Positions 17,223 through 25,648 of a DNA stretch of 46,211 nt are shown in pieces (the first letter of the stretch is position 1; each line of letters opens with the position of its first letter). The DNA comes from a virus. The DNA lies in IMG/VR virus record IMGVR_UViG_3300042328_001750, positions 1-46,211 of that record; one strand, 5' to 3'. Made by a program: the position numbers and the translations under genes. The notes beneath the pieces were generated by a model. That model did no database searches and was not told where the DNA came from. It worked only from the letters and a program-made list of their open reading frames with translations.

Positions 17223-18636
17223 ACCATTTATAATTAGTATTGCCGGTGATTCTGCTTCCGGAAAATCAACTATTGCAAATTTCATTAGAATATATTATGG
17301 GTATGATAATACTACTTTAATATCTGGAGATGATTTACATAAGTGGGAAAGAGGTGATGTGATGTGGAATGCAATAACTCATTTAAACCCATTAGCAAAT
17401 AATTTACAATTGGGTGATTTACAACTCATATCTCTTAAAGAGGGGGCAAAGGTATTAAGAAAAGTCTACAATCATAGTACAGGAAAATTTGACCAAGAAA
17501 TTTGGGTTTCCCCTAAAAAATATATTATAAACGAAGGTTTGCATTCTTTTTATACAAAACAATCAGAAGAACTATCCGATTTAAAAATATACATTGATAC
17601 CGATGAAAATCTAATGACTGATTTTAAAATTGAAAGAGATACATTAGAAAGGGGGTATACAAAAGAAGATGTTATAGAAACGATAACAAATAGAAAAAAA
17701 GATTCGGAACATATAAGAAAAATTCAAATTGAAAAAGCAAATGTAATAATCAAATTGAGTAATTTACATGGTTTGGATATTGAATGCAAGACCGATGTTG
17801 ATTATATGTTATTTGATTTTATTAAAAAGATGCATCGTGAATTGGAAGAGTTTGTTTGGATGAATGTTGCTTTGGGCAATAGAACAAGTATTACACAATC
17901 AAAGGGTGGTAACATATCTTCAAAAATTGGTGATAAATTAATTATAAAAGAATCAGGAGGTAAATTAAAAGATATTAAATATGGTAAGGGATATTCTATC
18001 ATAAACTATAAAGATGTAGATTTTAAAAATATACCCACCGATAATGATTTGGACGATGTATTGATTGCACTATCATCAAATACCATATACAAAAAACCAT
18101 CAATGGAAACTGGATTTCATACTGCATTTAAAAAGTATGTATTTCATGTTCATCCAATTTATTTGAATTGCATTTTATCTTTAAAAAATGGAAAGGATAT
18201 CATAGATGAATTATTTAAAACGGAAGATTTTCAATATACCTATTTAGATTATTACAATCCTGGTTTAGAACTTACAAGTAAAATTTTAAATACAAATGAT
18301 ATAAAAGATGTTGTATTTTTAGAAAATCATGGACTAATAGTGTCATCTGACAATTATTATAGATGTATACATTTAATTTCTCGTATTAATAGTTTTACAA
18401 AAGAGTACATTAGAAAAAATGTAAATGATTTTGTAGAATTTACATATGCATTTTATAAAATATCAGATAAAGATATATTTACATTTCCAGATGCGGTTGT
18501 AATAGATGACTACGAAACCAAAGCAGCTCATAATTATATTTTATATTATGCAAATCAATTAGGTAAAATTAAACAATTATCCGATGATGACGTTGAATAT
18601 TTAAAAAATCTAAAATCAGAAAAATATAGAAAATGA
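17212..18636 (+). CDS. Fusion: phosphoribulokinase/uridine kinase-like kinase + class II aldolase
   Basis: Two enzymes in one chain (474 aa from ATG 17212; an ATG at 17197 adds five residues). The N-terminal 195 residues are a P-loop kinase: Walker A G12-DSASGKS-T20, then HLNPLANN and a YNHSTGKFD stretch and INEGLHSFY, which closely follow the phosphoribulokinase pattern. Residues from about 205 are a class II aldolase/adducin domain with the GGNIS loop near 232-236, catalytic E299 (PSMETGFH) and metal ligands H312, H314 (HVHP) and H373 (ENHG). All key residues are present in both halves. Next to a nucleotidyltransferase it may make a phosphorylated sugar or polyol for activation. The substrates are inferred only broadly. 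Confidence 0.88.
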   Translation: MVDKPFIISIAGDSASGKSTIANFIRIYYGYDNTTLISGDDLHKWERGDVMWNAITHLNPLANNLQLGDLQLISLKEGAKVLRKVYNHSTGKFDQEIWVSPKKYIINEGLHSFYTKQSEELSDLKIYIDTDENLMTDFKIERDTLERGYTKEDVIETITNRKKDSEHIRKIQIEKANVIIKLSNLHGLDIECKTDVDYMLFDFIKKMHRELEEFVWMNVALGNRTSITQSKGGNISSKIGDKLIIKESGGKLKDIKYGKGYSIINYKDVDFKNIPTDNDLDDVLIALSSNTIYKKPSMETGFHTAFKKYVFHVHPIYLNCILSLKNGKDIIDELFKTEDFQYTYLDYYNPGLELTSKILNTNDIKDVVFLENHGLIVSSDNYYRCIHLISRINSFTKEYIRKNVNDFVEFTYAFYKISDKDIFTFPDAVVIDDYETKAAHNYILYYANQLGKIKQLSDDDVEYLKNLKSEKYRK

Positions 18637-19454
18637 AGATTATAGTACCAATGGCGGGTGTGGGTGATAGATTTATTAAAGCAGGATATGTAGACCCAAA
18701 ACCTTTAATAGAAGTTAATGGAAAGAGAATAATAGAATACATTATTGAAATGTTTGATATTGAAAATGATGAATTTGTATTTGTTATAAATCAACATCAT
18801 TCAACAAATACCAATATAATTGAAATAATAAATAAATTGGTAAAAAATTCAGAAATACATATCATTCCAAATCATAAAAAAGGCCCAGTTTATACTTTAA
18901 AAAATTTAGATATAAAAGATGATGAGGAAGTTATAGTTACATATTGTGATAACCCATATCTTTGGAACTATGATGATTTTAAAGAAAGTATTAAAAATTC
19001 AGATGGATGTATCCTTTCGCATGTTGGATTTCACCCACATAGATTGAGTCCAACATTTATGGCACATATAAAAGAAGAAAATGGTAAACTAATTGAAATA
19101 AAAGAAAAGGAACCATATACCGATAAACCAATTGAAGAACATGCATCCACCGGAACGTATTATTTTGCAAAAGGAAAATATGTTAAAAAGTATTTTAAAG
19201 AATTGATGGATTTGGATATAAATTATAATGGTGAATATTATGTAACGTTGGTATATAATTTAATGGTTAGAGATGGACTAAATGTTACAATCTATGATAC
19301 CGATTATGTTAGTGTATTTGGAACACCGGAAGAAGTAAAAAATTTTGAAGCTTGGCAAACTATTTTAAAAAGTGGTATAAAATCACAAGATGAATTAGTT
19401 TGGACATATCATTATTGGAAAGATTATAATCAACAATTTGGTAAAAACAAATAA
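18633..19454 (+). CDS. Sugar-phosphate nucleotidyltransferase
   Basis: Makes an NDP-activated compound from an NTP and a sugar or polyol phosphate. It has 273 residues. The activating loop is MAGVGDRF at 7-14 (GxGxRF type), and substrate Lys is in DPKPLIEVNGK at 21-31. YCDNPY near 107-112 replaces the usual GD in the metal strand. It overlaps the kinase/aldolase fusion by 4 nt (ATGA), so the two probably catalyse consecutive steps. The base is not predictable from sequence; the family includes CTP-, UTP- and dTTP-using enzymes. Confidence 0.85.
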   Translation: MKIIVPMAGVGDRFIKAGYVDPKPLIEVNGKRIIEYIIEMFDIENDEFVFVINQHHSTNTNIIEIINKLVKNSEIHIIPNHKKGPVYTLKNLDIKDDEEVIVTYCDNPYLWNYDDFKESIKNSDGCILSHVGFHPHRLSPTFMAHIKEENGKLIEIKEKEPYTDKPIEEHASTGTYYFAKGKYVKKYFKELMDLDINYNGEYYVTLVYNLMVRDGLNVTIYDTDYVSVFGTPEEVKNFEAWQTILKSGIKSQDELVWTYHYWKDYNQQFGKNK

Positions 19455-19466
19455 TTTTAGTATATT
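19437..19466 (+). promoter_or_regulatory. Promoter G (TTTGG-N19-TATATTTG), leaderless
   Basis: TTTGGTA at 19437-19443 lies in the 3' end of the nucleotidyltransferase gene and TATATT at 19461-19466 continues to TATATTTG, a full match to the Bacteroidota TAnnTTTG -7 box. The ATG of the next gene is at 19472, only 5 nt past the hexamer, so the predicted transcript is leaderless. Confidence 0.75.
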
Positions 19467-19471
19467 TGAAT

Positions 19472-19930
19472 ATGGTATATATAGCACATAGAGGAAATAT
19501 AAACGGAAGGTTTGAATCATATGAAAATGAACCTGCATATATTGATAGAGCAATAGAATTGGGTTATGATGTTGAAATTGATTTGTGGGTAGTTGATGAT
19601 GTCTTATATTTAGGACACGATAAACCACAATACGGAATAACATGGGAATACTTTAAAGATAAAATTGATAAAGTATGGATTCATTGTAAAAATACAGAAG
19701 CATTGGAATTTGCCACTCAAACAAAACTAAATTATTTTTGGCATACAAATGACGATTATACTTTAATATCAAATAAAATGGTGTTAGTAAAGCCAGGCCA
19801 AAAATTAATAGAAAATTCAATATGTTGTATGCCTGAAATGGGGTACATAGGTGACATTACAAAATGTTATGCAATAATGACTGATAATATAAAAGAATAT
19901 GAAATACACAATAGTAGGGTGCATAACTAA
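19472..19930 (+). CDS. GDPD-like phosphodiesterase (small, PI-PLC-like fold)
   Basis: It has 152 residues from ATG 19472; a TTG at 19466 overlaps the promoter box and is rejected as start. H6-R7-G8, E18/E20 in YENEP, E35-I-D37 and H49 in LGHD match the catalytic and metal residues of glycerophosphodiester phosphodiesterases. It is shorter than usual (about 240-350), retaining only the first half of the barrel clearly. Similar small proteins accompany sugar nucleotidyltransferases in some capsule clusters, which fits its position here. The natural substrate is unknown. Confidence 0.75.
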   Translation: MVYIAHRGNINGRFESYENEPAYIDRAIELGYDVEIDLWVVDDVLYLGHDKPQYGITWEYFKDKIDKVWIHCKNTEALEFATQTKLNYFWHTNDDYTLISNKMVLVKPGQKLIENSICCMPEMGYIGDITKCYAIMTDNIKEYEIHNSRVHN

Positions 19931-20690
19931 ATACGGAATAGAACAAATTAGACCATTTGTTGAATCCATTGATATGAGTAGATTTTCAGGAGAAAAGTTA
20001 ATGTTGGTATACGATATATCGCAAGACACAATTGAATATCTTACAAATAAAGGTTGGTTAATAGTTCAATCGGAACCACAACAACATATCATATTACAAA
20101 GATTTAGAGATATGTACTCTTTATTACACCAATATGAAACCGATGTAGTAATTTGGGTGGATGTTAAAGATATTATATTTCAAAAAGACCCAACCGAATG
20201 GTTAAATAAATGGATGAGACGAGATATTCTTGCATTTAGTGAATCATTAAAATTTGGAGATGAAGAATGGGCAAGATTAAATGCGGGAACCAGTTTTCCT
20301 ATGGAATGGGAGTGGTTACAAAACGAGGAAATATATTGTGCAGGTACTATTGTTGGAAAGAAAGAAGCTATTAGAGATTTATTTATTGACATTTATAGAT
20401 GGAGTTTAACCACATCTAATCCAGAACAATTAGCAGACCAAGCAGCATATAACATTTTAATTCATATGTACCAATGGAAAGACAAAGTTCAGTTTGTAAA
20501 ACAACAAGAAGGATTTGCAGCACAGTTGCATTTAAAGTTAAAAAAGGGAGATATACTACCATATACCGAAGAATTATCAACCATAGATGGAAATGAAATA
20601 AAAAATTCAAAAGGTGAATTATATACATTAGTTCATCAATATGATAGAAACGAAGAACTTAAACAATTAATAGAAAACAAATATAAATGA
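19899..20690 (+). CDS. GT-A glycosyltransferase-like protein
   Basis: It has 263 residues. The N-terminal strand is KYTIVGCITKYG, and a D88-VK-D91 metal-type motif is in IWVDVKDIIFQ. AGTIVGKKEAIRDLF and ADQAAYNILI in the second half are the acceptor-side features seen in GT8-like and related enzymes (an N-acceptor strand followed by DQ). It overlaps the GDPD-like gene by 32 nt and the next GT by 4 nt. Confidence 0.8.
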   Translation: MKYTIVGCITKYGIEQIRPFVESIDMSRFSGEKLMLVYDISQDTIEYLTNKGWLIVQSEPQQHIILQRFRDMYSLLHQYETDVVIWVDVKDIIFQKDPTEWLNKWMRRDILAFSESLKFGDEEWARLNAGTSFPMEWEWLQNEEIYCAGTIVGKKEAIRDLFIDIYRWSLTTSNPEQLADQAAYNILIHMYQWKDKVQFVKQQEGFAAQLHLKLKKGDILPYTEELSTIDGNEIKNSKGELYTLVHQYDRNEELKQLIENKYK

Positions 20691-21589
20691 AAAAAATAGT
20701 TATTACATCATTCGTAATGCCACATGAGTTGGATGATTTAGAAAGAGTATTGGTAGATTTAAATAAAGCGTCTAAATTTGTAGATGGAAACAATTATGAA
20801 TTTTATATTTCATTTTCAGCTGATGATTATTTGTTTGATTGGGAAAATTCAAAAGTAGATAAACAATTTTTTATCGATAGATTTAATTCTTTAAAACCAT
20901 TGACTAATTGGGCCGGTAAATCTACATACCAAATTCGTCCAGAAATTATGGGAGCATTTCAATGTAAAAGATATGCACATATAGAATGTATAGATGCAAC
21001 TCATTTTATTTGGTTAGATACGGATATTTGTTTTGATGATAAAATATTGTATTATATGGAAGCAAGTATTGATAGATTGAATGAAACCGATAAACACATT
21101 GATAAATATTTTATTACACCGGAAATTGTTAAATATTGGGATACGACTTGGGATTGTTTAGTTAATGTAAATTATTTAGATAAACCATTGGATTATTGTA
21201 AAACAAATAATCCATTTTCTGAAAGTGGTGAGGTTGGAGATGTAGAATTAGAAACCGTACTTAATAATGTTCCAGGACAACCTAAAACTAAATTTGGTGC
21301 AGGATGGTTTACACTTTTATCAAAACCATTATTGGATAGAATACCCTTACCCGAATCGATGGGAGCATATGGACCCGATGATACATTTTTAATGTGGGGA
21401 ATTGAAAAATTAAATGAAACAGGCGAAAACATATATCAGTTTAAATTGAAGAATTATATTGTTTGTGAGAATTATATTTATAGAAATAGAATACACTATG
21501 ATACTTTAATAAAAAGAATTGATAGAAAAGAAGAATTTAAAAAACAATCATATTCAGTATTTCAAGAAGAACTAAATAAAATAAAATAA
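20687..21589 (+). CDS. GT-A glycosyltransferase-like protein
   Basis: Last glycosyltransferase of the block, 300 residues. It begins KKIVITSFVMPHELDDLE, has D111-T-D113 in IWLDTDICFDD as the metal motif, and a FGAGWFTLLSKPLLDRI acceptor-side segment followed by GAYGPDDTFLMWG, a pattern common in GT2-like enzymes with a GPDD base. No transmembrane helix. Start codon overlaps the previous stop (ATGA). Donor and acceptor are unknown. Confidence 0.82.
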   Translation: MKKIVITSFVMPHELDDLERVLVDLNKASKFVDGNNYEFYISFSADDYLFDWENSKVDKQFFIDRFNSLKPLTNWAGKSTYQIRPEIMGAFQCKRYAHIECIDATHFIWLDTDICFDDKILYYMEASIDRLNETDKHIDKYFITPEIVKYWDTTWDCLVNVNYLDKPLDYCKTNNPFSESGEVGDVELETVLNNVPGQPKTKFGAGWFTLLSKPLLDRIPLPESMGAYGPDDTFLMWGIEKLNETGENIYQFKLKNYIVCENYIYRNRIHYDTLIKRIDRKEEFKKQSYSVFQEELNKIK

Positions 21590-21606
21590 CACCAATAGAA
21601 GTAAAT

Positions 21607-22251
21607 ATGAATAATTTGTATATATTTGGTGATTCATTTTCAACAAATTTTACCTCTACAAATGAAGTTGAAATAAACGAATCATGGCCGGTTTTATTAT
21701 CTAAAAAATTAAATTTAAATCTTATAAATCATGCTATTATCGGTGCATCTAATGGTGAGATAATAAATAAATTTTTTGAAAAATACGAAAATATAAAAAA
21801 AGATGATATTGTTATTTTTGAAATTGGATTTTATAATAGAGTATTAGACCCATTCCAAAATACTACGATTGCTATTGGGCATGATAATAGATTTATAAAA
21901 GTAGAGATGGATTTTTTTGAATACAAATCATTAGATATGGATGAATATATCAGACAAGATTTAAGAAAAATGGAATTTATATTTAATTATTTAAAAACGA
22001 TTGGTGTTAAATTTTATATTTGGTTTATTGATAGAGATTTAGACCCCATAAAAGAAAAATACGGATTTTCACATTTTGAATTTGTAACAAGAAAATTTCC
22101 AGACAATGTAATACAATATAATAATCAATTTAGTTTTTTTGATAACTTTATTAAAAAGAATCCACAATATTGGTGTTCGGATGGAGACAAACATTTTAAT
22201 AAATTGGGTCATTTAGAATTTTTTCAATATTTATATCCGTATATACAATAA
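21607..22251 (+). CDS. SGNH/GDSL-like hydrolase, copy 3 of 5
   Basis: It has 214 residues. Block I is G8-D9-S10-F, the Gly/Asn block is IIGASNGEIINK, and the C-terminal block is DGDKHFNKLGHLEFF. All catalytic positions can be assigned. Strongly A+T-rich coding, above that of the neighbouring glycosyltransferases. It ends the glycan block and precedes conserved phage hypotheticals. No export signal. Confidence 0.82.
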   Translation: MNNLYIFGDSFSTNFTSTNEVEINESWPVLLSKKLNLNLINHAIIGASNGEIINKFFEKYENIKKDDIVIFEIGFYNRVLDPFQNTTIAIGHDNRFIKVEMDFFEYKSLDMDEYIRQDLRKMEFIFNYLKTIGVKFYIWFIDRDLDPIKEKYGFSHFEFVTRKFPDNVIQYNNQFSFFDNFIKKNPQYWCSDGDKHFNKLGHLEFFQYLYPYIQ

Positions 22252-22257
22252 TAAAAT

Positions 22258-22632
22258 ATGAAATTTGAAATAACACATCCTAAAATTTGGAAAGCAGTGA
22301 ATGAAAAAAAACTTCCAATGAAACATAAGATTCAAATCTATGAAAAATTGGGTGGAGCATATCGTTTAGGTCAAGATGGTGGAGAACAGGTCTATAATAA
22401 AATGACCGAATTACTTAAAAGTAGATTAAATGAAGGTCCTGAAACACAAGACCACGAAGTATCTATGGCAGGTGGACAATTAGATGATATTATTAGAAAC
22501 GCAACTGAATTAAAAGGTAAAGTGGGTCAAGAAGAAATAAATTTACCGGGATGGATTCAAGACCACATTTCACAGGCAATGCAATTTATTAACCAAGCCA
22601 ACACAGGCTATCATAAATTAGGAGAAAAATAA
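22258..22632 (+). CDS. Conserved phage hypothetical protein
   Basis: A helical protein of 124 residues. The stretches DHEVSMAGGQLDDIIRNA and EEINLPGWIQDHISQA resemble a small protein I remember from marine T4-like phages, where its role is not established. No catalytic motif is visible. Its stop overlaps the next start by one base, so the two are co-translated. Confidence 0.75.
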   Translation: MKFEITHPKIWKAVNEKKLPMKHKIQIYEKLGGAYRLGQDGGEQVYNKMTELLKSRLNEGPETQDHEVSMAGGQLDDIIRNATELKGKVGQEEINLPGWIQDHISQAMQFINQANTGYHKLGEK

Positions 22633-22946
22633 TGGAAAATTTGTATTCAGTATTAATTACGGCAATAACCGTATTAGGTGGCACAGGAGCCTGGAGATAT
22701 TACGAAAAGAGAGCTCTAAACAAAGAAAGAGATGATGAGTTTATCAGACACGATTGTAAAGACCGTATCTCTAAATTAGAAGCATTATTAGAATCTGCAG
22801 CAAAAGAGAAAGATGACCTTCGTAATATGGTGTTAGAACTTACAAGAGAAGTTGCAGCATTGGGTGTTAAAGTTGAGTTCCTTACAAAAGAGAACGATAA
22901 GTTAGAAAAAGCACTTCCAAAAACTAAGAAACAATTAAATGGTTAA
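22632..22946 (+). CDS. Membrane-anchored coiled-coil protein (spanin-like layout)
   Basis: It has 104 residues. One N-terminal membrane helix (about 4-20) is followed by a long charged heptad-rich coiled coil (about 30-100). This single-pass plus coiled-coil layout is shared by inner-membrane spanins, some holin-like proteins and some phage scaffolding factors. The endolysin lies far away at 36.9 kb, which weakens a lysis assignment. Overlaps the next gene by 8 nt. Confidence 0.7.
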   Translation: MENLYSVLITAITVLGGTGAWRYYEKRALNKERDDEFIRHDCKDRISKLEALLESAAKEKDDLRNMVLELTREVAALGVKVEFLTKENDKLEKALPKTKKQLNG

Positions 22947-23802
22947 TTTACTTAAAGAATTCTTTTTCGGCCAACGATTTGCAAAGTTAGACGGCCGTAA
23001 TATTGAGTTGGGTAAAGTTTACGGAAACCCAATGGCAAACGCATTTACACCATTGCAAGAAGAAGAAACCAAAAAATTAAGAATATTTGATTTTGACGAT
23101 ACATTAGTTAAAACAAAATCTCACATATACATTACAGATAAAGACGGAAAAAAATCAAAATTAACTCCTGGAGAATACGCAGTGTATGAACCAAAAGATG
23201 GTGACAACTATGATTTTTCAGATTTTGAACAAGTTAAGCAACCACAAGAAATTAAAGGTGTTACTAAATTATTAAAAACAGTTGTAACTGCAGAAGGTGA
23301 AAGAAAGGTAGTAATATTAACTGCTAGAAGTGCATACAAACCTGTTAAGGATTATTTACAAGATATTGGATTGGAAGGAATTTATGTAGTTGCGTTGGCA
23401 TCTAATAACCCACAAGACAAAGCAGATTGGATTGAAGATAAAATTAAAGCGGGATATAACGATGTCTTTTTTATAGATGATTCACATAAAAATATTAGTG
23501 CAGTAAATAAATTAAAAGACAAATATCCTGATATCAAAATGAAGGTTAGTCATGTCAAACACGATATACCTGCACCACCAAAACAATCCGATATGAAATC
23601 ACAAAAAGATAAGGATACAACAAAAAAAGTTGAACCTAAAAAAAATGATATGAGTTTGAAATCTCTGTTACCAAAAAAAGATTTGGACAAGACTATTAAA
23701 AATCCAGAAACGGGTAACAAAATCAAAATCAAAACAGCATTAGGATACGATAAAACTAAACCAGCATATAAAGCGGCACAATTCGCATTAAAAAATAAAT
23801 AG
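22939..23802 (+). CDS. HAD-superfamily phosphatase with Lys-rich C-terminal tail
   Basis: Residues 45-205 form a HAD domain: motif I D51-FDD-T55-L, motif II in VILTARSAYKPV, and a motif IV FFIDDSHKN. The tail from about 215 to 287 is Lys/Pro-rich with little predicted fold (KKVEPKKND). An HAD domain of this kind can act as a polynucleotide 3'-phosphatase or small-molecule phosphatase. It sits 2 nt before a P-loop kinase, so together they may act like split T4 polynucleotide kinase-phosphatase in nucleic-acid repair, though sugar phosphate metabolism is also possible. Confidence 0.82.
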   Translation: MVNLLKEFFFGQRFAKLDGRNIELGKVYGNPMANAFTPLQEEETKKLRIFDFDDTLVKTKSHIYITDKDGKKSKLTPGEYAVYEPKDGDNYDFSDFEQVKQPQEIKGVTKLLKTVVTAEGERKVVILTARSAYKPVKDYLQDIGLEGIYVVALASNNPQDKADWIEDKIKAGYNDVFFIDDSHKNISAVNKLKDKYPDIKMKVSHVKHDIPAPPKQSDMKSQKDKDTTKKVEPKKNDMSLKSLLPKKDLDKTIKNPETGNKIKIKTALGYDKTKPAYKAAQFALKNK

Positions 23803-23804
23803 TT

Positions 23805-24251
23805 ATGATATACCTTTTCACAGGTCAACCAGGAAGTGGTAAAACTACTCTGGCTAAGAAGTTACAAATGTGGTTACAAACTGATAAGAAAAATTGGAGA
23901 AAATCCGTATTTCATATTGACGGAGACCAATTAAGAGAATTATTCCCAAACACAGACTATTCTAAAGAAGGGAGATATAAGAACATCAACAAAGCATTTG
24001 ATATAGCAAAATTTTTAGACGCATCAGGGAATGATGTCGTAATCAGTTTAGTTAGTCCTTATAAAGAATTAAGAGAGGAATTTAAGTCTCAATGCAAGGT
24101 ACAAGAGATATATTGTCATACTAAGCAAATGAGAGGTAGAGAAGATAAGTTTGCATTAGACTACGAACCACCTACCGAATTTTATGTAGATTTGGACACA
24201 TCGGAAAATCCAGATGATACATTTAAAAAATTATTAAAATTTATATTATAA
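23805..24251 (+). CDS. P-loop kinase, adenylylsulfate (APS) kinase-like
   Basis: It has 148 residues. Walker A is G7-QPGSGK-T14, followed by HIDGDQLRELF (the APS-kinase DGD), NINKAFDIAKFL and VVISLVSPYKELREEF. That order is the CysC pattern. The true substrate may differ: phage relatives of this fold phosphorylate nucleic-acid 5' ends or sugars. The upstream gene encodes a HAD phosphatase, giving a kinase/phosphatase pair. Its TAA overlaps the next ATG. Confidence 0.85.
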   Translation: MIYLFTGQPGSGKTTLAKKLQMWLQTDKKNWRKSVFHIDGDQLRELFPNTDYSKEGRYKNINKAFDIAKFLDASGNDVVISLVSPYKELREEFKSQCKVQEIYCHTKQMRGREDKFALDYEPPTEFYVDLDTSENPDDTFKKLLKFIL

Positions 24252-25009
24252 TGAGTTTTAATTCAATATATGTAAATGGTTCTAGTTTTAGTTGTGGAAA
24301 TGGTTTGGATTTAATTGAAATAAAAAAAATATATAAAGAAAAATTAAACATTGAAATACAAAATCATATTGATTTTTCTTATCCAAATATAATCGCTACT
24401 AATTTTGAAACAAAAATAATAAATGAAGCCGTACCCGGTGGTTCATTAAATAGATTGATAAGAAAAACATATCAATTTATTTTTGATAAAAAAAATATAT
24501 CAAAAAATACATTATTTATATTAGAATTACCTCCAATGTGGAGAGATGAGTTTTATTCAAATAAACTTGATAGATTCATAAATATAACGTGGGGAACTAT
24601 AAAAAATCCAACCAAAGATTTAACAAATATTAGAAATGGATATGATGTTTCTGATATTTTAAAAATATATGATGATTTAACAAATTGTTTTGATAATTTT
24701 ATTAATGTTGATTTAGAAGCAAAAAAATCATTTATAAATTTATTAGGTTTAATTTCATATATGTCAAATGTTGGTTTAAAATTTATATTAATAGATTGTG
24801 CCGGATTTAAAGAATTTTTAAATCATAATGCTATAACAAATGATTATAATTTTTTATTTTTTGATAACAAAAAAATGCATCATTGGATTGTTGATAATAA
24901 ATTAACAATAAATGATGAATTGGGTGTAAAAATTGATACACATGCTGGTATAGTGGGAAATGAAAAAATTGCAAGTATTTTATCTGAGTACATAAAAAAT
25001 AATTTTTGA
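24251..25009 (+). CDS. SGNH-like hydrolase, divergent copy 4 of 5
   Basis: It has 252 residues. Block I is altered to G10-S11-S12-F, the Gly/Asn block is AVPGGSLNRLIRK, and the C-terminal His block is DTHAGIVGNEKIAS. The segment is extremely A+T-rich: I counted 10 and 9 G+C among the 60 bases at 24661 and at 24721, against 20 of 60 at 23881 in the upstream kinase. The Asp of the GDS motif is lost but the Ser is kept, so activity is possible. The composition contrast suggests recent acquisition. Confidence 0.7.
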   Translation: MSFNSIYVNGSSFSCGNGLDLIEIKKIYKEKLNIEIQNHIDFSYPNIIATNFETKIINEAVPGGSLNRLIRKTYQFIFDKKNISKNTLFILELPPMWRDEFYSNKLDRFINITWGTIKNPTKDLTNIRNGYDVSDILKIYDDLTNCFDNFINVDLEAKKSFINLLGLISYMSNVGLKFILIDCAGFKEFLNHNAITNDYNFLFFDNKKMHHWIVDNKLTINDELGVKIDTHAGIVGNEKIASILSEYIKNNF

Positions 25010-25042
25010 TATACTTATTAGTACAATTAAATAGTTATTAGT

Positions 25043-25648
25043 ATGGAAAATGAAAACCAAGAAGTAGAAGGGTTTTTCCCAAATTTAGAAAATAGTAGAA
25101 CTACAAAAAGAGGATTAGGAGCAAGACCTTTAATGGAATCCCAAATCAAAGCAGCACAAGAAAAGTCACGTTCAGCATTTGAAGCCGCAAGAACATTGGG
25201 CGTATCTTATAACACATATAAGAAATACGCAAAGATGTATGGTATATTTGATGACCTTAAAAATCCATATGGTATTGGTATTGAAAAGGCCAAAACAATC
25301 AAAAACAAAAAATATCATATTGACGATATTATTGAAGGTAAACACTTACACTACCCATTACATAAATTTAAAAACAAACTATTTAATAGTGGATATATTC
25401 CAAAAATTTGTAGTAGTTGTGGGTTTAGTGAAGAAAGAATTACGGATGGTAAAATGCCATTGTTAATTGACTTCCTTGATGGAAATTTGAATAATAGAAA
25501 ATTAGACAATATTAGAGCATTATGTTATAATTGCTTTTTCTTATTAGTAGGTGAACGAAATGTAAAAAATTGGTACGCAGAAAACGGAGGACAAATAACA
25601 GAAGATGAAGAAAAAAACTTACAGGAGCAAAGTTCCATTCAGGATTAG
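25043..25648 (+). CDS. HNH-like zinc protein with degenerate active site and HTH-like helix
   Basis: It has 201 residues. The N-terminal AFEAARTLGVSYNTYKKYAK at 45-64 looks like a helix-turn-helix. The C-terminal part keeps the zinc knuckles C123xxC126 and C161xxC164 and the DGN..N of HNH nucleases, but the catalytic HH before DG is replaced by D143-F144. So it probably binds DNA without cutting, or cuts by another residue. It overlaps the GHMP kinase gene by 44 nt. Confidence 0.75.
   Translation: MENENQEVEGFFPNLENSRTTKRGLGARPLMESQIKAAQEKSRSAFEAARTLGVSYNTYKKYAKMYGIFDDLKNPYGIGIEKAKTIKNKKYHIDDIIEGKHLHYPLHKFKNKLFNSGYIPKICSSCGFSEERITDGKMPLLIDFLDGNLNNRKLDNIRALCYNCFFLLVGERNVKNWYAENGGQITEDEEKNLQEQSSIQD

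Noticed and set aside
25004-25043. TTTGATA near 25004 as a promoter for the HNH-like gene
   Set aside because: The matching -7 hexamer would be TAAATA at a 23-nt offset, not the consensus.
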